DNA from: Pontibacter sp. FD36
Lineage (GTDB): Bacteria > Bacteroidota > Bacteroidia > Cytophagales > Hymenobacteraceae
Direction of reading: 5' to 3'
Length of the DNA stretch: 64,000 bases
Assembly (NCBI RefSeq): GCF_015686655.1
Contig: NZ_JADPMP010000001.1
Coordinates: 372,001 to 436,000, forward strand
Notes under the pieces: model-generated
Database searches by the model: none
Told to the model about the DNA's origin: nothing
What the model saw: the letters and a program-made list of their open reading frames with translations, nothing else
Shown here: one piece after another, positions 28,425 to 37,638 of the stretch
Layout of the letters: the number at the start of each line of letters is the position of its first letter
Position numbering within the stretch: position 1 is the first letter of the stretch
Made by a program: the position numbers and the translations under genes

Positions 28425-29249
28425 ATGATCAAGACCATACCTATGCTGGATTTTCCGAATGCTAAAATAAACCTGGGCTTGCTGGTGACGGAGAAGCGCC
28501 CCGATGGATTTCATAACCTGGAGTCGTGCTTCTACCCCGTGCGATGGTGCGATGCGCTGGAGATCGTGCAGGCAGACGAACTGGCGTTTACTATGAGCGG
28601 ACTGCCCGTGCCTGGCAACCCTGACAGCAACCTATGCCTGAAGGCCTATAAACTGCTGCAGCAGGACTTTCAGCTACCACCGGTGCACATGCACCTGCAC
28701 AAGGTCATTCCGATGGGAGCGGGCCTTGGAGGCGGTTCTTCAGACGCTGCCTTCACTCTAAAGCAACTCAACACACTTTTCGAACTTAACCTGGCTCCTG
28801 AAAAGCTTGAGGATTACGCTCGCCAGCTTGGGAGCGACTGCGCCTTCTTTATCCGGAACGAGCCCATTGTGGCAGTAGAAAAAGGGGATGTGTTTAAGCC
28901 GACATCCGTAAACCTGGATGGCTATACCTGTGTGCTGGTATACCCTGGGATACACATTACCACTGCCGAGGCGTACGGCAACATCGTCCCGAAAAAGCCG
29001 AGCTGCGGCATAGAGATGTACCTAAAGCAGGATGTAGAGGTATGGAAAGAAGTGCTCAAAAATGATTTTGAAGAAGCGCTTTTCCCGCACTATCCTGAAC
29101 TGGCAGGTATAAAGGCACAACTCTACAACGCAGGCGCCGACTATGCTTCTATGACCGGATCAGGATCGACGATTTATGGCCTTTTCAAGAATGAGCCTGC
29201 CAACCTAGTCTTTCCCGGCCACTACCTTCTCTGGAAAGGTTTGCTTTAA
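28425..29249 (+). CDS. ispE: 4-diphosphocytidyl-2-C-methyl-D-erythritol kinase
   Basis: GHMP kinase of the non-mevalonate isoprenoid pathway; phosphorylates CDP-ME at the 2-hydroxyl. 274 residues. The ATP loop MGAGLGGGSSDAA is at about 97-109, NAKINLGLLV near residue 12-21 is the family start, and MTGSGSTIYGLF near the C-terminus is the third GHMP motif. Either ATG 28425 or ATG 28443 (MLDFPNAKINL) is possible; the latter gives the more usual N-terminus. Its last 45 bases overlap the 3' end of the convergent EamA gene. Confidence 0.95.
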   Translation: MIKTIPMLDFPNAKINLGLLVTEKRPDGFHNLESCFYPVRWCDALEIVQADELAFTMSGLPVPGNPDSNLCLKAYKLLQQDFQLPPVHMHLHKVIPMGAGLGGGSSDAAFTLKQLNTLFELNLAPEKLEDYARQLGSDCAFFIRNEPIVAVEKGDVFKPTSVNLDGYTCVLVYPGIHITTAEAYGNIVPKKPSCGIEMYLKQDVEVWKEVLKNDFEEALFPHYPELAGIKAQLYNAGADYASMTGSGSTIYGLFKNEPANLVFPGHYLLWKGLL

Positions 29250-30146
29250 TTTCTTACGGCGCTCACTGTAGGTGTCCAGCACCGGGTGGATGAAAACGCT
29301 GAGCAGGATGATGGTGGCTCCAATGTAAAAGTTGGAGGTCATCTGTTCATTCTCGTTGAAAATGATCCACGCCAGCAGGATACCATAAATCGGCTCCATG
29401 TTCACAGTCAGGTTCACGGTATAGGCCGATATCTTTTGCATCAGCCTCACTGAGGCGGTATAAGCATACACTGTACACACCACGGCCAATAGCAACAGGT
29501 ATACCCAGTCCATACCGTTCATGGTGAAGTTTAGCGTACCCGTCTCTGTAAACAGGTCAGCGTAAATCGGGAAGAATAGCGCGGTGCCGATACAGGCCCC
29601 TGCCATTTCATAAGCGGTGATGGTCGTGGAAGGATGCTTCTTGGCCAAACGAGCGTTGATGATGGTAAAAATAGCGCCCAACAGTGCTGAACCCACCGCC
29701 ATACCGATGCCCAGCATGTTGTCAAATTCTGTTTCGGCCTGAAAAATAATGTAGAGGCCCATTAGGATGATAAGACCTAGTAGAATCTCGTGTACCTTGA
29801 GTTTTTTGCTCGTGAAGGCGGGTTCCAGCAAGGCGGTCCACAAGCTACAAGTGGCCATACCTACCAGGCAGAGCGAAACGGAAGAGATACGGGCTGAGGC
29901 AAAGAAAAGAATCCAGTGAGCCGAGATCATCAGCCCGACTCCCATGATGATAAACAGGTTATTGCGCCCCAGCCAGAACTGCGTCTTACGGCGATAAATG
30001 ATAGCGCCTAGTGCCAAAGCGGCGATCAAGGTGCGGAGGAATACCAGCTCTACTGCCGGAATGGTAATCAATTTGCCAAGTATGGCAGTGAAGCCCCATA
30101 ACAATACAATGAAATGGAGTTCGATAAAATCCTTCAGACGCGGCAT
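29205..30146 (-). CDS. EamA-family (DMT) transporter
   Basis: 313 residues with about ten transmembrane segments as two EamA repeats (roughly residues 1-140 and 150-300). Inner membrane exporter of small metabolites; substrate unknown. The C-terminus ends in a Lys-rich tail. Its ATG overlaps the lptF/G stop (TAATG), which is a coupled-translation layout, and its 3' end overlaps ispE by 45 bases on the opposite strand. Third gene of the tgt-lptF/G-eamA run. Confidence 0.85.
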   Translation of the reverse strand: MPRLKDFIELHFIVLLWGFTAILGKLITIPAVELVFLRTLIAALALGAIIYRRKTQFWLGRNNLFIIMGVGLMISAHWILFFASARISSVSLCLVGMATCSLWTALLEPAFTSKKLKVHEILLGLIILMGLYIIFQAETEFDNMLGIGMAVGSALLGAIFTIINARLAKKHPSTTITAYEMAGACIGTALFFPIYADLFTETGTLNFTMNGMDWVYLLLLAVVCTVYAYTASVRLMQKISAYTVNLTVNMEPIYGILLAWIIFNENEQMTSNFYIGATIILLSVFIHPVLDTYSERRKKLKQTFPEKVVAGKD

Positions 30147-31222
30147 TAGCGTGGAATATAACGATAGAGTAGAAAGCCTATACCTGTAAAAATAATACTC
30201 GGCACCCAGGCCGCATACATAGGTTCCAGGTCACCGACCTGCGCCAGACTGCGACTGGTGATCACAAAAATAATGAACACAAAGGCCAGGAAGAAGCCCA
30301 GTGCAATCTGCATACCGACGCCACCGCGTGCCTTGCGGGCACTTACAATCACGCCGATCACAGTCAGGATAATGATGGCGAAAGGATAGCTGTAGCGTTC
30401 GTATTTCTCGATCAGGTAGGTCTCGATATCATCGGCGCCGCGGTTGATCTTTTCCTGTATAAAGCTGTTGAGCTCCGGCAGGGTCATAGTTTGCTCCAGC
30501 TTGTAGGTGCTCTCAAAGTCTTTGGGCCGCATATTGAGCGTTGTGTCCAGCGCCCCGCCGTGGTAGATGCTCTCGTTCTCTCCGTCGAAGGTGCGCAGGG
30601 TATAGCGGTCCACGCTCCACTTTTGCCGTTCCGGGTTCCACTGCACGCTGCTGGCCGTTAGCTTCTTGCTTAAGTTGGTGCCTTGTATTTCCTCAATGGC
30701 AAAGTTATACCCTACGTGTGCCGTGACGTTGTAACTTTCCATATACACATAAGTATCAGGCGCTATCTTCACATGTATGTTGCGTTTGTCGTAGGTAAAC
30801 GGGCTTTTTACATACTTTACCTGAAAGGCCACACTCTCTTTGTTTGAGTTCGGGATTACCCAACCGATCAGTCCAAAGATCAAAGCACCGATAATGGTAG
30901 CCCCGATCAGGTAAGGCACCAGGAAACGCTTGAAGCTCACACCACCGCTCAAAATGGCTACAATCTCGGTATGCGACGCCATTTTGGAGGTCACAAATAC
31001 CGTCGCAATGAACACCGTAATCGGGCTCAGCATGTTAGCATAGAACGGGATCAGGTGGATGTAGTAGTCGAAGATGATCTCTGAAATGGGCACATTGTGC
31101 TTGATAAAGTCGTCGTTCTTCTCCGTGAAGTCAATCACCAGAATCACCGAGACCATGATCAGCACCGTGAACACATACGTGGTCAGGAACTTCTTCAGTA
31201 TGTATTTGTCAATTAGCTTCAA
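30146..31222 (-). CDS. LptF/LptG-family permease
   Basis: 358 residues: an N-terminal membrane part (about 1-125, three to four helices), a periplasmic beta-jellyroll (about 130-270), and a C-terminal membrane part (about 275-355). This is the layout of the YjgP/YjgQ permeases that work with LptB2 to lift LPS from the inner membrane. Whether it is LptF or LptG cannot be said without comparison. Start ATG 31222 begins KLIDKYILKKFL, a family-typical N-terminus. It starts 14 bases after tgt; its stop overlaps the EamA ATG. Confidence 0.93.
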   Translation of the reverse strand: MKLIDKYILKKFLTTYVFTVLIMVSVILVIDFTEKNDDFIKHNVPISEIIFDYYIHLIPFYANMLSPITVFIATVFVTSKMASHTEIVAILSGGVSFKRFLVPYLIGATIIGALIFGLIGWVIPNSNKESVAFQVKYVKSPFTYDKRNIHVKIAPDTYVYMESYNVTAHVGYNFAIEEIQGTNLSKKLTASSVQWNPERQKWSVDRYTLRTFDGENESIYHGGALDTTLNMRPKDFESTYKLEQTMTLPELNSFIQEKINRGADDIETYLIEKYERYSYPFAIIILTVIGVIVSARKARGGVGMQIALGFFLAFVFIIFVITSRSLAQVGDLEPMYAAWVPSIIFTGIGFLLYRYIPR

Positions 31223-31236
31223 GCTTATCTAGTTTT

Positions 31237-32367
31237 TTACAATCTCGTCATTAGTTTTTTTACCATCACGTCTTTCCAGTCGCGGAAAGTGCCGGCGATG
31301 ATGTGTTGGCGTGCCTGCTTTACCAGCCAGAGGTAGAACGTCAGGTTATGCACACTGGCGATCTGCCCGGCCAGGTACTCGCCACTGTGAACGAGGTGGC
31401 GCAGGTAAGCCTTGCTGTAGAACGTGCTGACATAGCCGCCTAGTTCCGCATCGATCGGGCTATGGTCGGTGGCCCACTTCTGGTTGCGTATGTTGATGAT
31501 GCCCTGTGTGGTGAATAGCATGCCGTTTCGGGCGTTGCGGGTCGGCAGTACGCAGTCAAACATATCCACACCCAAGGCAATATTTTCGAGAATATTAGCC
31601 GGTGTGCCTACTCCCATCAGGTAGCGCGGCTTGTCGGCTGGCAGGATGTCACATACGATCTCAGTCATCTCGTACATCATCTCGGCAGGCTCGCCTACTG
31701 ACAGACCGCCAATGGCATTGCCTTCGCGGCCAAAACTGGCGATGGTCTCAGCGGACTGCACACGCAGATCTTTGTAAGTGCTGCCCTGCACAATCGGGAA
31801 AAGCGTCTGGTCATAGCCATACTTCGGTTCTGTGCTGTCGAAGCGATCGACACAGCGCTGCAGCCAGCGGTGCGTGCGCTCCATCGAATTCTTGGCGTAG
31901 GTATAGTCGCAAGGGTAGGGGGTGCACTCATCAAAGGCCATGATGATATCGGCCCCAATGGTGCGTTGCGTGTCCATCACGTTCTCCGGTGTGAAATCCA
32001 GCGCCGAGCCATCGATATGCGACTTAAACTTCACGCCCTCCTCTTTGATCTTGCGTGTACCAGCCAGCGAAAACACCTGATAGCCGCCACTGTCGGTCAG
32101 GATAGGACGGTCCCAGCCATTGAACTTGTGCAAGCCACCGGCCTGCTCGAGTACGTTGAGTCCTGGTCGCAGGTATAGATGGTAAGTATTGCCCAGGATG
32201 ATCTCGGCCTTAATGTCCTCCTTCAGTTCGCGCTGGTGAACCGCTTTCACGGTGCCTGCCGTACCTACGGGCATGAAAATCGGGGTTTCGATGGCACCAT
32301 GGGCTGTTTGCACTACGCCGGCACGGGCCTTTGACTGTATATCTTTCGCTACTAATGAAAACTCCAT
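31237..32367 (-). CDS. tgt: tRNA-guanine transglycosylase (queuosine synthesis)
   Basis: Exchanges guanine-34 for preQ1 in tRNAs with GUN anticodons. 376 residues, the normal length, with nucleophile Asp and motif DSGGYQVFSL, QDLRVQSA-type region and DCVLPTRNARNG. Unusual: the zinc motif that normally reads CxCxxC is replaced. Around residues 308-314 it reads E-L-G-G-Y-V-S, so the three Cys positions are Leu309, Gly311 and Ser314, though His340 is kept in VHNLTF. The AYLRHL helix just after remains. First gene of the tgt-lptF/G-eamA operon. Confidence 0.95.
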   Translation of the reverse strand: MEFSLVAKDIQSKARAGVVQTAHGAIETPIFMPVGTAGTVKAVHQRELKEDIKAEIILGNTYHLYLRPGLNVLEQAGGLHKFNGWDRPILTDSGGYQVFSLAGTRKIKEEGVKFKSHIDGSALDFTPENVMDTQRTIGADIIMAFDECTPYPCDYTYAKNSMERTHRWLQRCVDRFDSTEPKYGYDQTLFPIVQGSTYKDLRVQSAETIASFGREGNAIGGLSVGEPAEMMYEMTEIVCDILPADKPRYLMGVGTPANILENIALGVDMFDCVLPTRNARNGMLFTTQGIINIRNQKWATDHSPIDAELGGYVSTFYSKAYLRHLVHSGEYLAGQIASVHNLTFYLWLVKQARQHIIAGTFRDWKDVMVKKLMTRL

Positions 32368-32640
32368 GGTCTGTGATTGTCAGCGCGGTATGCTACAAGA
32401 AGCACGCCAACTAGTTCAGCGGCACGGATGCCGCTCGTTATTGCTAAATGGTTATCGGAATAATCTGCAAAGATACAAAGCGTGAGAGCACAAACATAAA
32501 CAATTATTAAATCGCGCAAATGTTCCTAAATGGCTTAAATATACCTATTTTTGGTTGTTAAACCGGTTGTAGCGGCATGTGCGGTCTGGTGTGTTGTGCT
32601 ATCAGCAGTTTAACCATCAACAATTCAACAATAGAATAAT

Positions 32641-33744
32641 TTGATTTCACTTATACTCCTGGCAGTGCTGGCTTTTTGCGTGCTGGTGCAGCTATACTAT
32701 GCTTTGTTCTACTTCCTGCCCCTGAGCAGGTATACCGATCCGGAGCCGGACAACCAGCGGCCTGTGTCGGTGATCGTGGCGGCCCATAACGAGCAGGACA
32801 ACCTGTTTGAGCTCCTGCCCATGCTGCTCGACCAGCAATACCCTGAGTTTGAGGTTATCTTGGTGAACGACCGCTCTGACGATGACACCGAGTTTTATGT
32901 GTATGAGTTGGAGCGCCAATTCCCTAACTTCAGGGTAGTCACCATCAAAAAGACCCCTGAATACCTGAATCCGAAGAAATATGCGCTGGCGCTGGGTATA
33001 CGCGCTGCCAAGTACGAACACATGTTGTTCACAGACGCCGACTGCCGCCCGTGCAGCGAACACTGGATAGAGAAAATGCAAAGCGGCTATCAGGCTGGTG
33101 CTGATTTGGTTATAGGTTATTCGCCCTACAAAAAGTTAAGTGGTTTTCTCAATCATCTTATCCGATATGAAACCTTACTGACCGCAATTCAGTATCTGTC
33201 TCATGCAAACAAAGGACACGCTTACATGGGCGTCGGCCGAAACTTATCGTATACTAAGTCATGTTTCTTTAGGAACAAGGGGTTTGCATCTCATATCAAG
33301 ACTACTGGCGGCGACGATGATCTTTTTGTCAGAGATGCCGTCAACAATAGTAAAGCAAGCATTGTTATCAGCAAGGAAGGGCAAACAATCAGCATTCCCA
33401 AAAAGACGTTTCGGGAGTGGCTGATACAAAAGAGAAGGCACATGGCCGCCGGCAGGCAGTACAATGCGGCAGACAAAGGAAGGATAGGAACTTTTATTTC
33501 ATCCAATATTCTTTTTTACACGCTAGTAATTATTCTTCTTGTTCTAAATAGCCATTTGACTATATTGGCTGCGCTCATTGGGATTCGCTATCTGATAGTG
33601 TTCCCGATCTATGTAAGCGTAGCTCGCAGACTTGACGAAGCGGTATCTTTGCCGTTGTTGCCGCTGCTCGATATTGCCTATTTTTTTAGTTACCTGCTCC
33701 TTGGGGTATCCGTAGTATTGAACAAACGAATCAGATGGAAGTAA
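32641..33744 (+). CDS. Family 2 glycosyltransferase, membrane-anchored
   Basis: 367 residues. An N-terminal helix (about 1-25), then a GT-A domain with VSVIVAAHNEQ, DDDT, FTDADC (DxD-type metal motif near residue 138) and a GGDDD segment; two to three helices at the C-terminus (from about 280). Transfers sugar from a nucleotide donor to lipid or polysaccharide, facing the cytoplasm. The start is TTG at 32641, since an in-frame TAG lies just upstream and the first internal ATG would remove the anchor and strand beta-1. Its last 10 bases overlap the sigma factor gene, so the two are translationally coupled. Confidence 0.88.
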   Translation: MISLILLAVLAFCVLVQLYYALFYFLPLSRYTDPEPDNQRPVSVIVAAHNEQDNLFELLPMLLDQQYPEFEVILVNDRSDDDTEFYVYELERQFPNFRVVTIKKTPEYLNPKKYALALGIRAAKYEHMLFTDADCRPCSEHWIEKMQSGYQAGADLVIGYSPYKKLSGFLNHLIRYETLLTAIQYLSHANKGHAYMGVGRNLSYTKSCFFRNKGFASHIKTTGGDDDLFVRDAVNNSKASIVISKEGQTISIPKKTFREWLIQKRRHMAAGRQYNAADKGRIGTFISSNILFYTLVIILLVLNSHLTILAALIGIRYLIVFPIYVSVARRLDEAVSLPLLPLLDIAYFFSYLLLGVSVVLNKRIRWK

Positions 33745-34343
33745 ACAAACAATTCTCCGCAAAAGCGAAACACGATTTCAAACTGATACAGGCGGCTGTT
33801 GAAGAAAACGATGAAAAAGCTTATGCTGAGTTGATGAGCATCTATAAGAAGCCGGTGTATCACGTGGTACTCAAAATGGTTCGCAACGCCGACGATGCGG
33901 AGGACCTAACCATAGAGGCTTTTGCCAAAGCTTTTCGCAACCTGCATAAGTTTAACCCGGAGTATGCTTTCAGTACCTGGCTGTTCCGTATCGCCACCAA
34001 CAACTGCATCGACTTTATCCGTAAGAACCGCATCAAGACGATGAGCATCGACTCAGCGATCAAGATCGACAACGGCGACGAGATCACGATCGACTTCAAA
34101 GACAAAAACCTTAACCCGCAGGAAGAGGCGATCAAAAACCAGAAAATCGAGATCATGCAGTACGTGGTAGCCAAACTACCAGAGAAGTACCAGCGCCTCG
34201 TGACACTGCGCTACTTCAACGAACTGTCATACGAAGAGATCGCCACCGAACTGAACGCCCCACTTGGCACCGTAAAAGCCCAATTGCACCGCGCCCGCGA
34301 GTTGCTCTATGACATGGTGAAGAATAAGAAGCACTTGATTTAA
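33735..34343 (+). CDS. RNA polymerase sigma factor, ECF-like
   Basis: 202 residues. Region 2 at about residues 40-105 (DAEDLTIEAFAKAFRNLHKF, with FSTWLFRIATNNCIDFIRKN) and region 4 at about 150-195 (LPEKYQRLVTLRYFNELSYE and GTVKAQLHRARELL). No region 1 or 3, so it is an extracytoplasmic-function type. No anti-sigma gene follows, which is unlike most ECF factors; the close 5' overlap is with a glycosyltransferase. The linker between regions is longer than usual and acidic-basic mixed. Targets unknown. Confidence 0.92.
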   Translation: MEVNKQFSAKAKHDFKLIQAAVEENDEKAYAELMSIYKKPVYHVVLKMVRNADDAEDLTIEAFAKAFRNLHKFNPEYAFSTWLFRIATNNCIDFIRKNRIKTMSIDSAIKIDNGDEITIDFKDKNLNPQEEAIKNQKIEIMQYVVAKLPEKYQRLVTLRYFNELSYEEIATELNAPLGTVKAQLHRARELLYDMVKNKKHLI

Positions 34344-34428
34344 TTGTTAAATTGTTGATGGTTAAATTTTTGTTCACAAATACGAATCGTTCTGCGAACC
34401 AACCATTTAACAATTCAACCATTTAGCC
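34341..34428. repeat. Intergenic imperfect palindrome of short near-repeats
   Basis: TTAATTGTTAAATTGTTGAT at 34341-34375 faces AACCAACCATTTAACAATTC at 34395-34428. Follows the sigma factor stop. Same family as 8093. Confidence 0.6.
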
Positions 34429-34456
34429 TTTAATAAAATATTGATTACGTTTTTAG

Positions 34457-34488
34457 AGCCCCTGTTGCCTTGTGCGGCAGGGGCTTTA
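34457..34488. terminator. Intrinsic terminator
   Basis: AGCCCCTG pairs with CAGGGGCT, with a further short inner stem, then a T-run on the plus strand. Confidence 0.7.
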
Positions 34489-34585
34489 TTTTTGGGTTGA
34501 TTCCGTACATATTTCCTATTTTTGCGGTGCCTGAGGCGAATGCACGGCAAAAAAGAATAGAAGCTATACCTTGCCATAACAGACG

Positions 34586-34804
34586 ATGCGAAACCTGAGC
34601 GAAGCCATACTGGAACGAATGGGCCGTCTTCATCTATACCTGCGATACAGGGGAAGGGTAGAGGCGGAGCAGGAGCTGCAACGCAAGTATGAAGGCCAAT
34701 ACCGCAATGCCGGTCTGGTGCTTCTCTTCGACCTCTTTATGGCCCTCGCCGTAGTGGTAGTAGTAGCCGTATTGGCAGGTGTGCTATACCTTGTGACAAG
34801 TTAG
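34586..34804 (+). CDS. Small membrane-anchored protein, unknown function
   Basis: 72 residues: a charged N-terminal helix rich in Arg, Glu and Leu (residues 1-40, coiled-coil-like) followed by one long hydrophobic segment (about 43-69, FDLFMALAVVVVVAVLAGVL). ATG start. Probably a single-pass inner-membrane protein with a cytoplasmic helix. It lies before rsmG, 78 bases apart; no functional clue. Confidence 0.65.
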   Translation: MRNLSEAILERMGRLHLYLRYRGRVEAEQELQRKYEGQYRNAGLVLLFDLFMALAVVVVVAVLAGVLYLVTS

Positions 34805-34882
34805 AAAGAGAACGAGCTATATGATTAACTCTCCGCTTTCAAACTCTTAAAATCTCAAATTCTTAAAATCTTAAACTCAATC

Positions 34883-35515
34883 ATGTCTGTTTCCATCCGC
34901 ATACTTTTGTCAGGTTACTTTCCGGAGCTTACCGAGGACCAACTCGAGAAATATGAGCGCATGGCCGAGCTGTATCGGGAGTGGAATGAGAAGATCAATG
35001 TGATCTCCCGCAAAGACATGGAGCACATCGGAGAGCACCACATCCTGCACTCGTTAGGTATAGCCAAGGTGATTCAGTTCCCGGCGCAGGCCCATGTGCT
35101 GGATGTAGGCACCGGTGGCGGACTACCTGGTCTTCCGCTTGCGGTGATGTTTCCGGAGGTGAAGTTTCACCTGGTAGACTCAATCGGGAAAAAGATACAC
35201 GTGGTGCAGGAGATTGCCCGTGAGCTGCATCTTCATAACGTAACGGCCTCCCATACCCGCGCCGAGCAGGTGGGTGAGAAGTTCGACTTTGTAGTAAGCC
35301 GTGCCGTAACCCGTCTGGCTAATTTCTATCCTTGGGTGATGAACAGCTTCAAGAAAGAAGCTATACCTAACAAAGGCATCTATTACCTCAAAGGCGGCGA
35401 CCTGCAGGAAGAAATAGCCGAGTCAGGCCTGATCACCAAGGTATACGACTTGAAAGATTACTTCACAGAGGAGTTCTTTGAGACGAAGAAGGTGGTAGTG
35501 GTACCGATGCCGTAG
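34883..35515 (+). CDS. rsmG: 16S rRNA (guanine(527)-N7)-methyltransferase RsmG
   Basis: 210 residues, SAM-dependent Rossmann fold. VLDVGTGGGLPGLPLAVMFP at about 73-92 is motif I with the family's LPGLPLA extension; VSRAVTRLANF follows the motif II region. It methylates G527 in the 530 loop of 16S rRNA. Start ATG 34883 follows a purine-poor AT-rich leader. Two-gene group with the DUF4269 protein, whose TTG start is 8 bases after the stop. Confidence 0.95.
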   Translation: MSVSIRILLSGYFPELTEDQLEKYERMAELYREWNEKINVISRKDMEHIGEHHILHSLGIAKVIQFPAQAHVLDVGTGGGLPGLPLAVMFPEVKFHLVDSIGKKIHVVQEIARELHLHNVTASHTRAEQVGEKFDFVVSRAVTRLANFYPWVMNSFKKEAIPNKGIYYLKGGDLQEEIAESGLITKVYDLKDYFTEEFFETKKVVVVPMP

Positions 35516-35523
35516 GCTGAAAA

Positions 35524-36072
35524 TTGAGAGAGGTAAAAGACTTTACAAACCTAGATTACCTGCAGCATGGCAATAGGCGGCAGCAAGCGGCTTACTGGCT
35601 ATTAACCAGATATGAAGTGATGGAGAAGCTAGCGCCTTTTCATCCGCTATTGGCAGGTACTCTCCCTCTCGAAATAGACATAGCGCAAAGTGACCTTGAT
35701 ATTGTATGTTGTTGGGCTGACAAGTCTGTTTTTATAGAAACAGTTAATCGACAGTTTGACACTTTTCCTTCCTTTGTTATCAGAGAAAAAATAGTAGGCA
35801 AACACCTCTCTGTCGTGGCTAATTTCAGATTAGGGAGTTTTGAAATAGAGCTCTTCGGGCAGGAGCTCCCTTCTCAGAGGCAGGCGGCTTATCGGCACAT
35901 GCTCATAGAATACAGGCTCCTGCTGCAGTATGGAGAGGCTTTTCGTCAGAAGGTGGTACAGCTAAAGAGACAAGGGTATAAAACAGAGCCCGCCTTTGCA
36001 AAACTGCTTGGCTTAAAAGGAGACCCGTATGAGGCACTACTATTACTGGAGCAGGAAATCTTCGGGCTTTAA
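35524..36072 (+). CDS. DUF4269-family protein (nucleotidyltransferase-like)
   Basis: 182 residues, no signal peptide. It begins at TTG 35524, as a stop lies immediately upstream in frame. Residues 38-62 with a GTLPLEIDIAQSDLDIVC segment carry an acidic pair like the metal-binding DxD of polymerase-beta-type nucleotidyltransferases, and FEIELFGQ near 110 could give the third carboxylate. That fold assignment is inference. I recognise the sequence as the DUF4269 family, of unknown role. Probably co-transcribed with rsmG. Confidence 0.8.
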   Translation: MREVKDFTNLDYLQHGNRRQQAAYWLLTRYEVMEKLAPFHPLLAGTLPLEIDIAQSDLDIVCCWADKSVFIETVNRQFDTFPSFVIREKIVGKHLSVVANFRLGSFEIELFGQELPSQRQAAYRHMLIEYRLLLQYGEAFRQKVVQLKRQGYKTEPAFAKLLGLKGDPYEALLLLEQEIFGL

Positions 36073-36084
36073 TGACCCTGGCAA

Positions 36085-37038
36085 TTATTCTCCATCCAGT
36101 AAGAACTTCACAGCTCTAGCCTCTGAGTAGTAAATATCATTCCTGAAATCTTCCGCAAAACCTACATGGCCGCCTCCTTCTGGTGTCTCCAGGTATAAGT
36201 ATGGGTTTTCGTCTGCCTCTTCGAAGGGGAAGCAGGATTTCGTTAAGAACGGATCATTTTGGGCATTTACCAGTAGCGTCGGTACCTGTATATTTTTCAG
36301 AAACTGCTTGCTGCTGGAGCGCTTGTAATAATCCTCCGCATTTTCGAAACCGTGGAGTGGCGCCGTGTACTTGTCATCAAACTCCGGGAAAGACCAGAAC
36401 AGACTGTAATTGCTAAGATCCAGAGCATCTGGGTACATCTCCTTCTTCTGTTCGAGTTTCTGGCCCAGAGACTTTAAAAAACGCTGGGTATAGATCTTGG
36501 AGATGCGCTTTGCAGAGCTCTTGAGATCGATAGGTACCGAAAAGACGGATGCCCGCTTTACCTCAGAAGGCACCTGTGCCGGATCTTCGCCCAGGTATTT
36601 AAGACTGATATTGCCGCCAGCACTAAAACCGATCAGGTATACGGTTTCATAATTGCCCACATTTAAGGCGTGGCGCACCACAAAGTCGAGGTCATCGGAA
36701 GCACCTAAGTGATAGGAGCGGAGGAGCTTATTCGGCTCACCACTGCAGCTGCGGTAGTTCCAGGCCAGCGCATCCACCCCGCATTCATTCAGCGCTTTTA
36801 CCATGCCCATAATGTAAGGCCGGTGCGAGTCGCCTTCCAGCCCATGCGAGAGCACAGCCAGCGACCGGGACTTAACCCGCGACCAGTCCGCATCTATAAA
36901 GTCATCATCGGGGGTGATAAGCCGTTCGCGGTGGTAAGTCACTCCTTCCACTTGCCTGAACAAACTAGGCACAATGGTTTGGATGTGCCCATTGAAGAGG
37001 TAGAAGGGAGGTTTGTGCTGTGACGGTAAGATTGGCAT
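36085..37038 (-). CDS. Alpha/beta hydrolase, YheT family
   Basis: 317 residues. The family start NGHIQTIVPSLFR at about 16-28, the nucleophile Ser in GFSAGGN, and the LLVNAQNDPFL strand carrying the catalytic Asp are visible; the His lies in EGGGHVGFAED near the C-terminus. YheT/ABHD1-3-type esterases act on unidentified acyl esters or lipids. Cytoplasmic. Convergent with DUF4269 and divergent from the lipoprotein at 37163. Confidence 0.9.
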   Translation of the reverse strand: MPILPSQHKPPFYLFNGHIQTIVPSLFRQVEGVTYHRERLITPDDDFIDADWSRVKSRSLAVLSHGLEGDSHRPYIMGMVKALNECGVDALAWNYRSCSGEPNKLLRSYHLGASDDLDFVVRHALNVGNYETVYLIGFSAGGNISLKYLGEDPAQVPSEVKRASVFSVPIDLKSSAKRISKIYTQRFLKSLGQKLEQKKEMYPDALDLSNYSLFWSFPEFDDKYTAPLHGFENAEDYYKRSSSKQFLKNIQVPTLLVNAQNDPFLTKSCFPFEEADENPYLYLETPEGGGHVGFAEDFRNDIYYSEARAVKFLLDGE

Positions 37039-37162
37039 TAGGTATAAGGGTATTTTGTAATCTGTACGAAAACGCTAAAATTACAGCCTTTCTATATGTA
37101 GCGCCATATAAGCGGCACACTTTTACGTATTCTTTACTATAAAACCAACAGAACATAAGACG

Positions 37163-37531
37163 ATGAAGTTTAATAAAAATATAAAAACATGGTTGCTGGT
37201 CTGCCTGCTGGCAGGTTTTGTGATGGCTTGTTCTTCTGAAACGCGGCACAGTGCCAATCGGGATGTAGAAGAGTTTTCAGCCTGGGTAGATGAAAACAGT
37301 ACACGCGCTGAAACAGCCACCGAAGAAGAGTGGAATGAAATGGAAGCAGAGTATAATCGCAGAGCTACCGAAATAGAGAAGCGTAGCGCAGACTGGGACG
37401 ATCAGACTAAAGCGGAATGGGAAAAGGTGCAATCCCAATGGCAGGAAACGGTCGGACGATCCGAGACACGCTTTAGAGCATCAGAGGTGGAGTCAGAGTT
37501 TGACACGGAGCAGGAAGAAGGCGTGCAATAG
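37163..37531 (+). CDS. Small lipoprotein, first of a tandem paralogous pair
   Basis: 122 residues with lipobox GFVMAC (Cys20). The mature part is acidic and helical with the motif WVDENSTRAE, then EEEWNEMEAEYNRRA and WDDQTKAEWEKVQ, Trp residues at regular spacing. The same pattern recurs in the next gene, so the two arose by duplication. The family is not known to me. They may form coiled coils at the membrane periplasmic face. ATG 37163 gives a compact signal peptide. Confidence 0.75.
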   Translation: MKFNKNIKTWLLVCLLAGFVMACSSETRHSANRDVEEFSAWVDENSTRAETATEEEWNEMEAEYNRRATEIEKRSADWDDQTKAEWEKVQSQWQETVGRSETRFRASEVESEFDTEQEEGVQ

Positions 37532-37638
37532 CTCACTATATATAGAAACGCTATACAGTTATATGCATTGCTTTGAATATTTATATTCTGTGAGTTGTAT
37601 AGTGCGTATAAAGCATTATAAACAACGATAATTATAAA

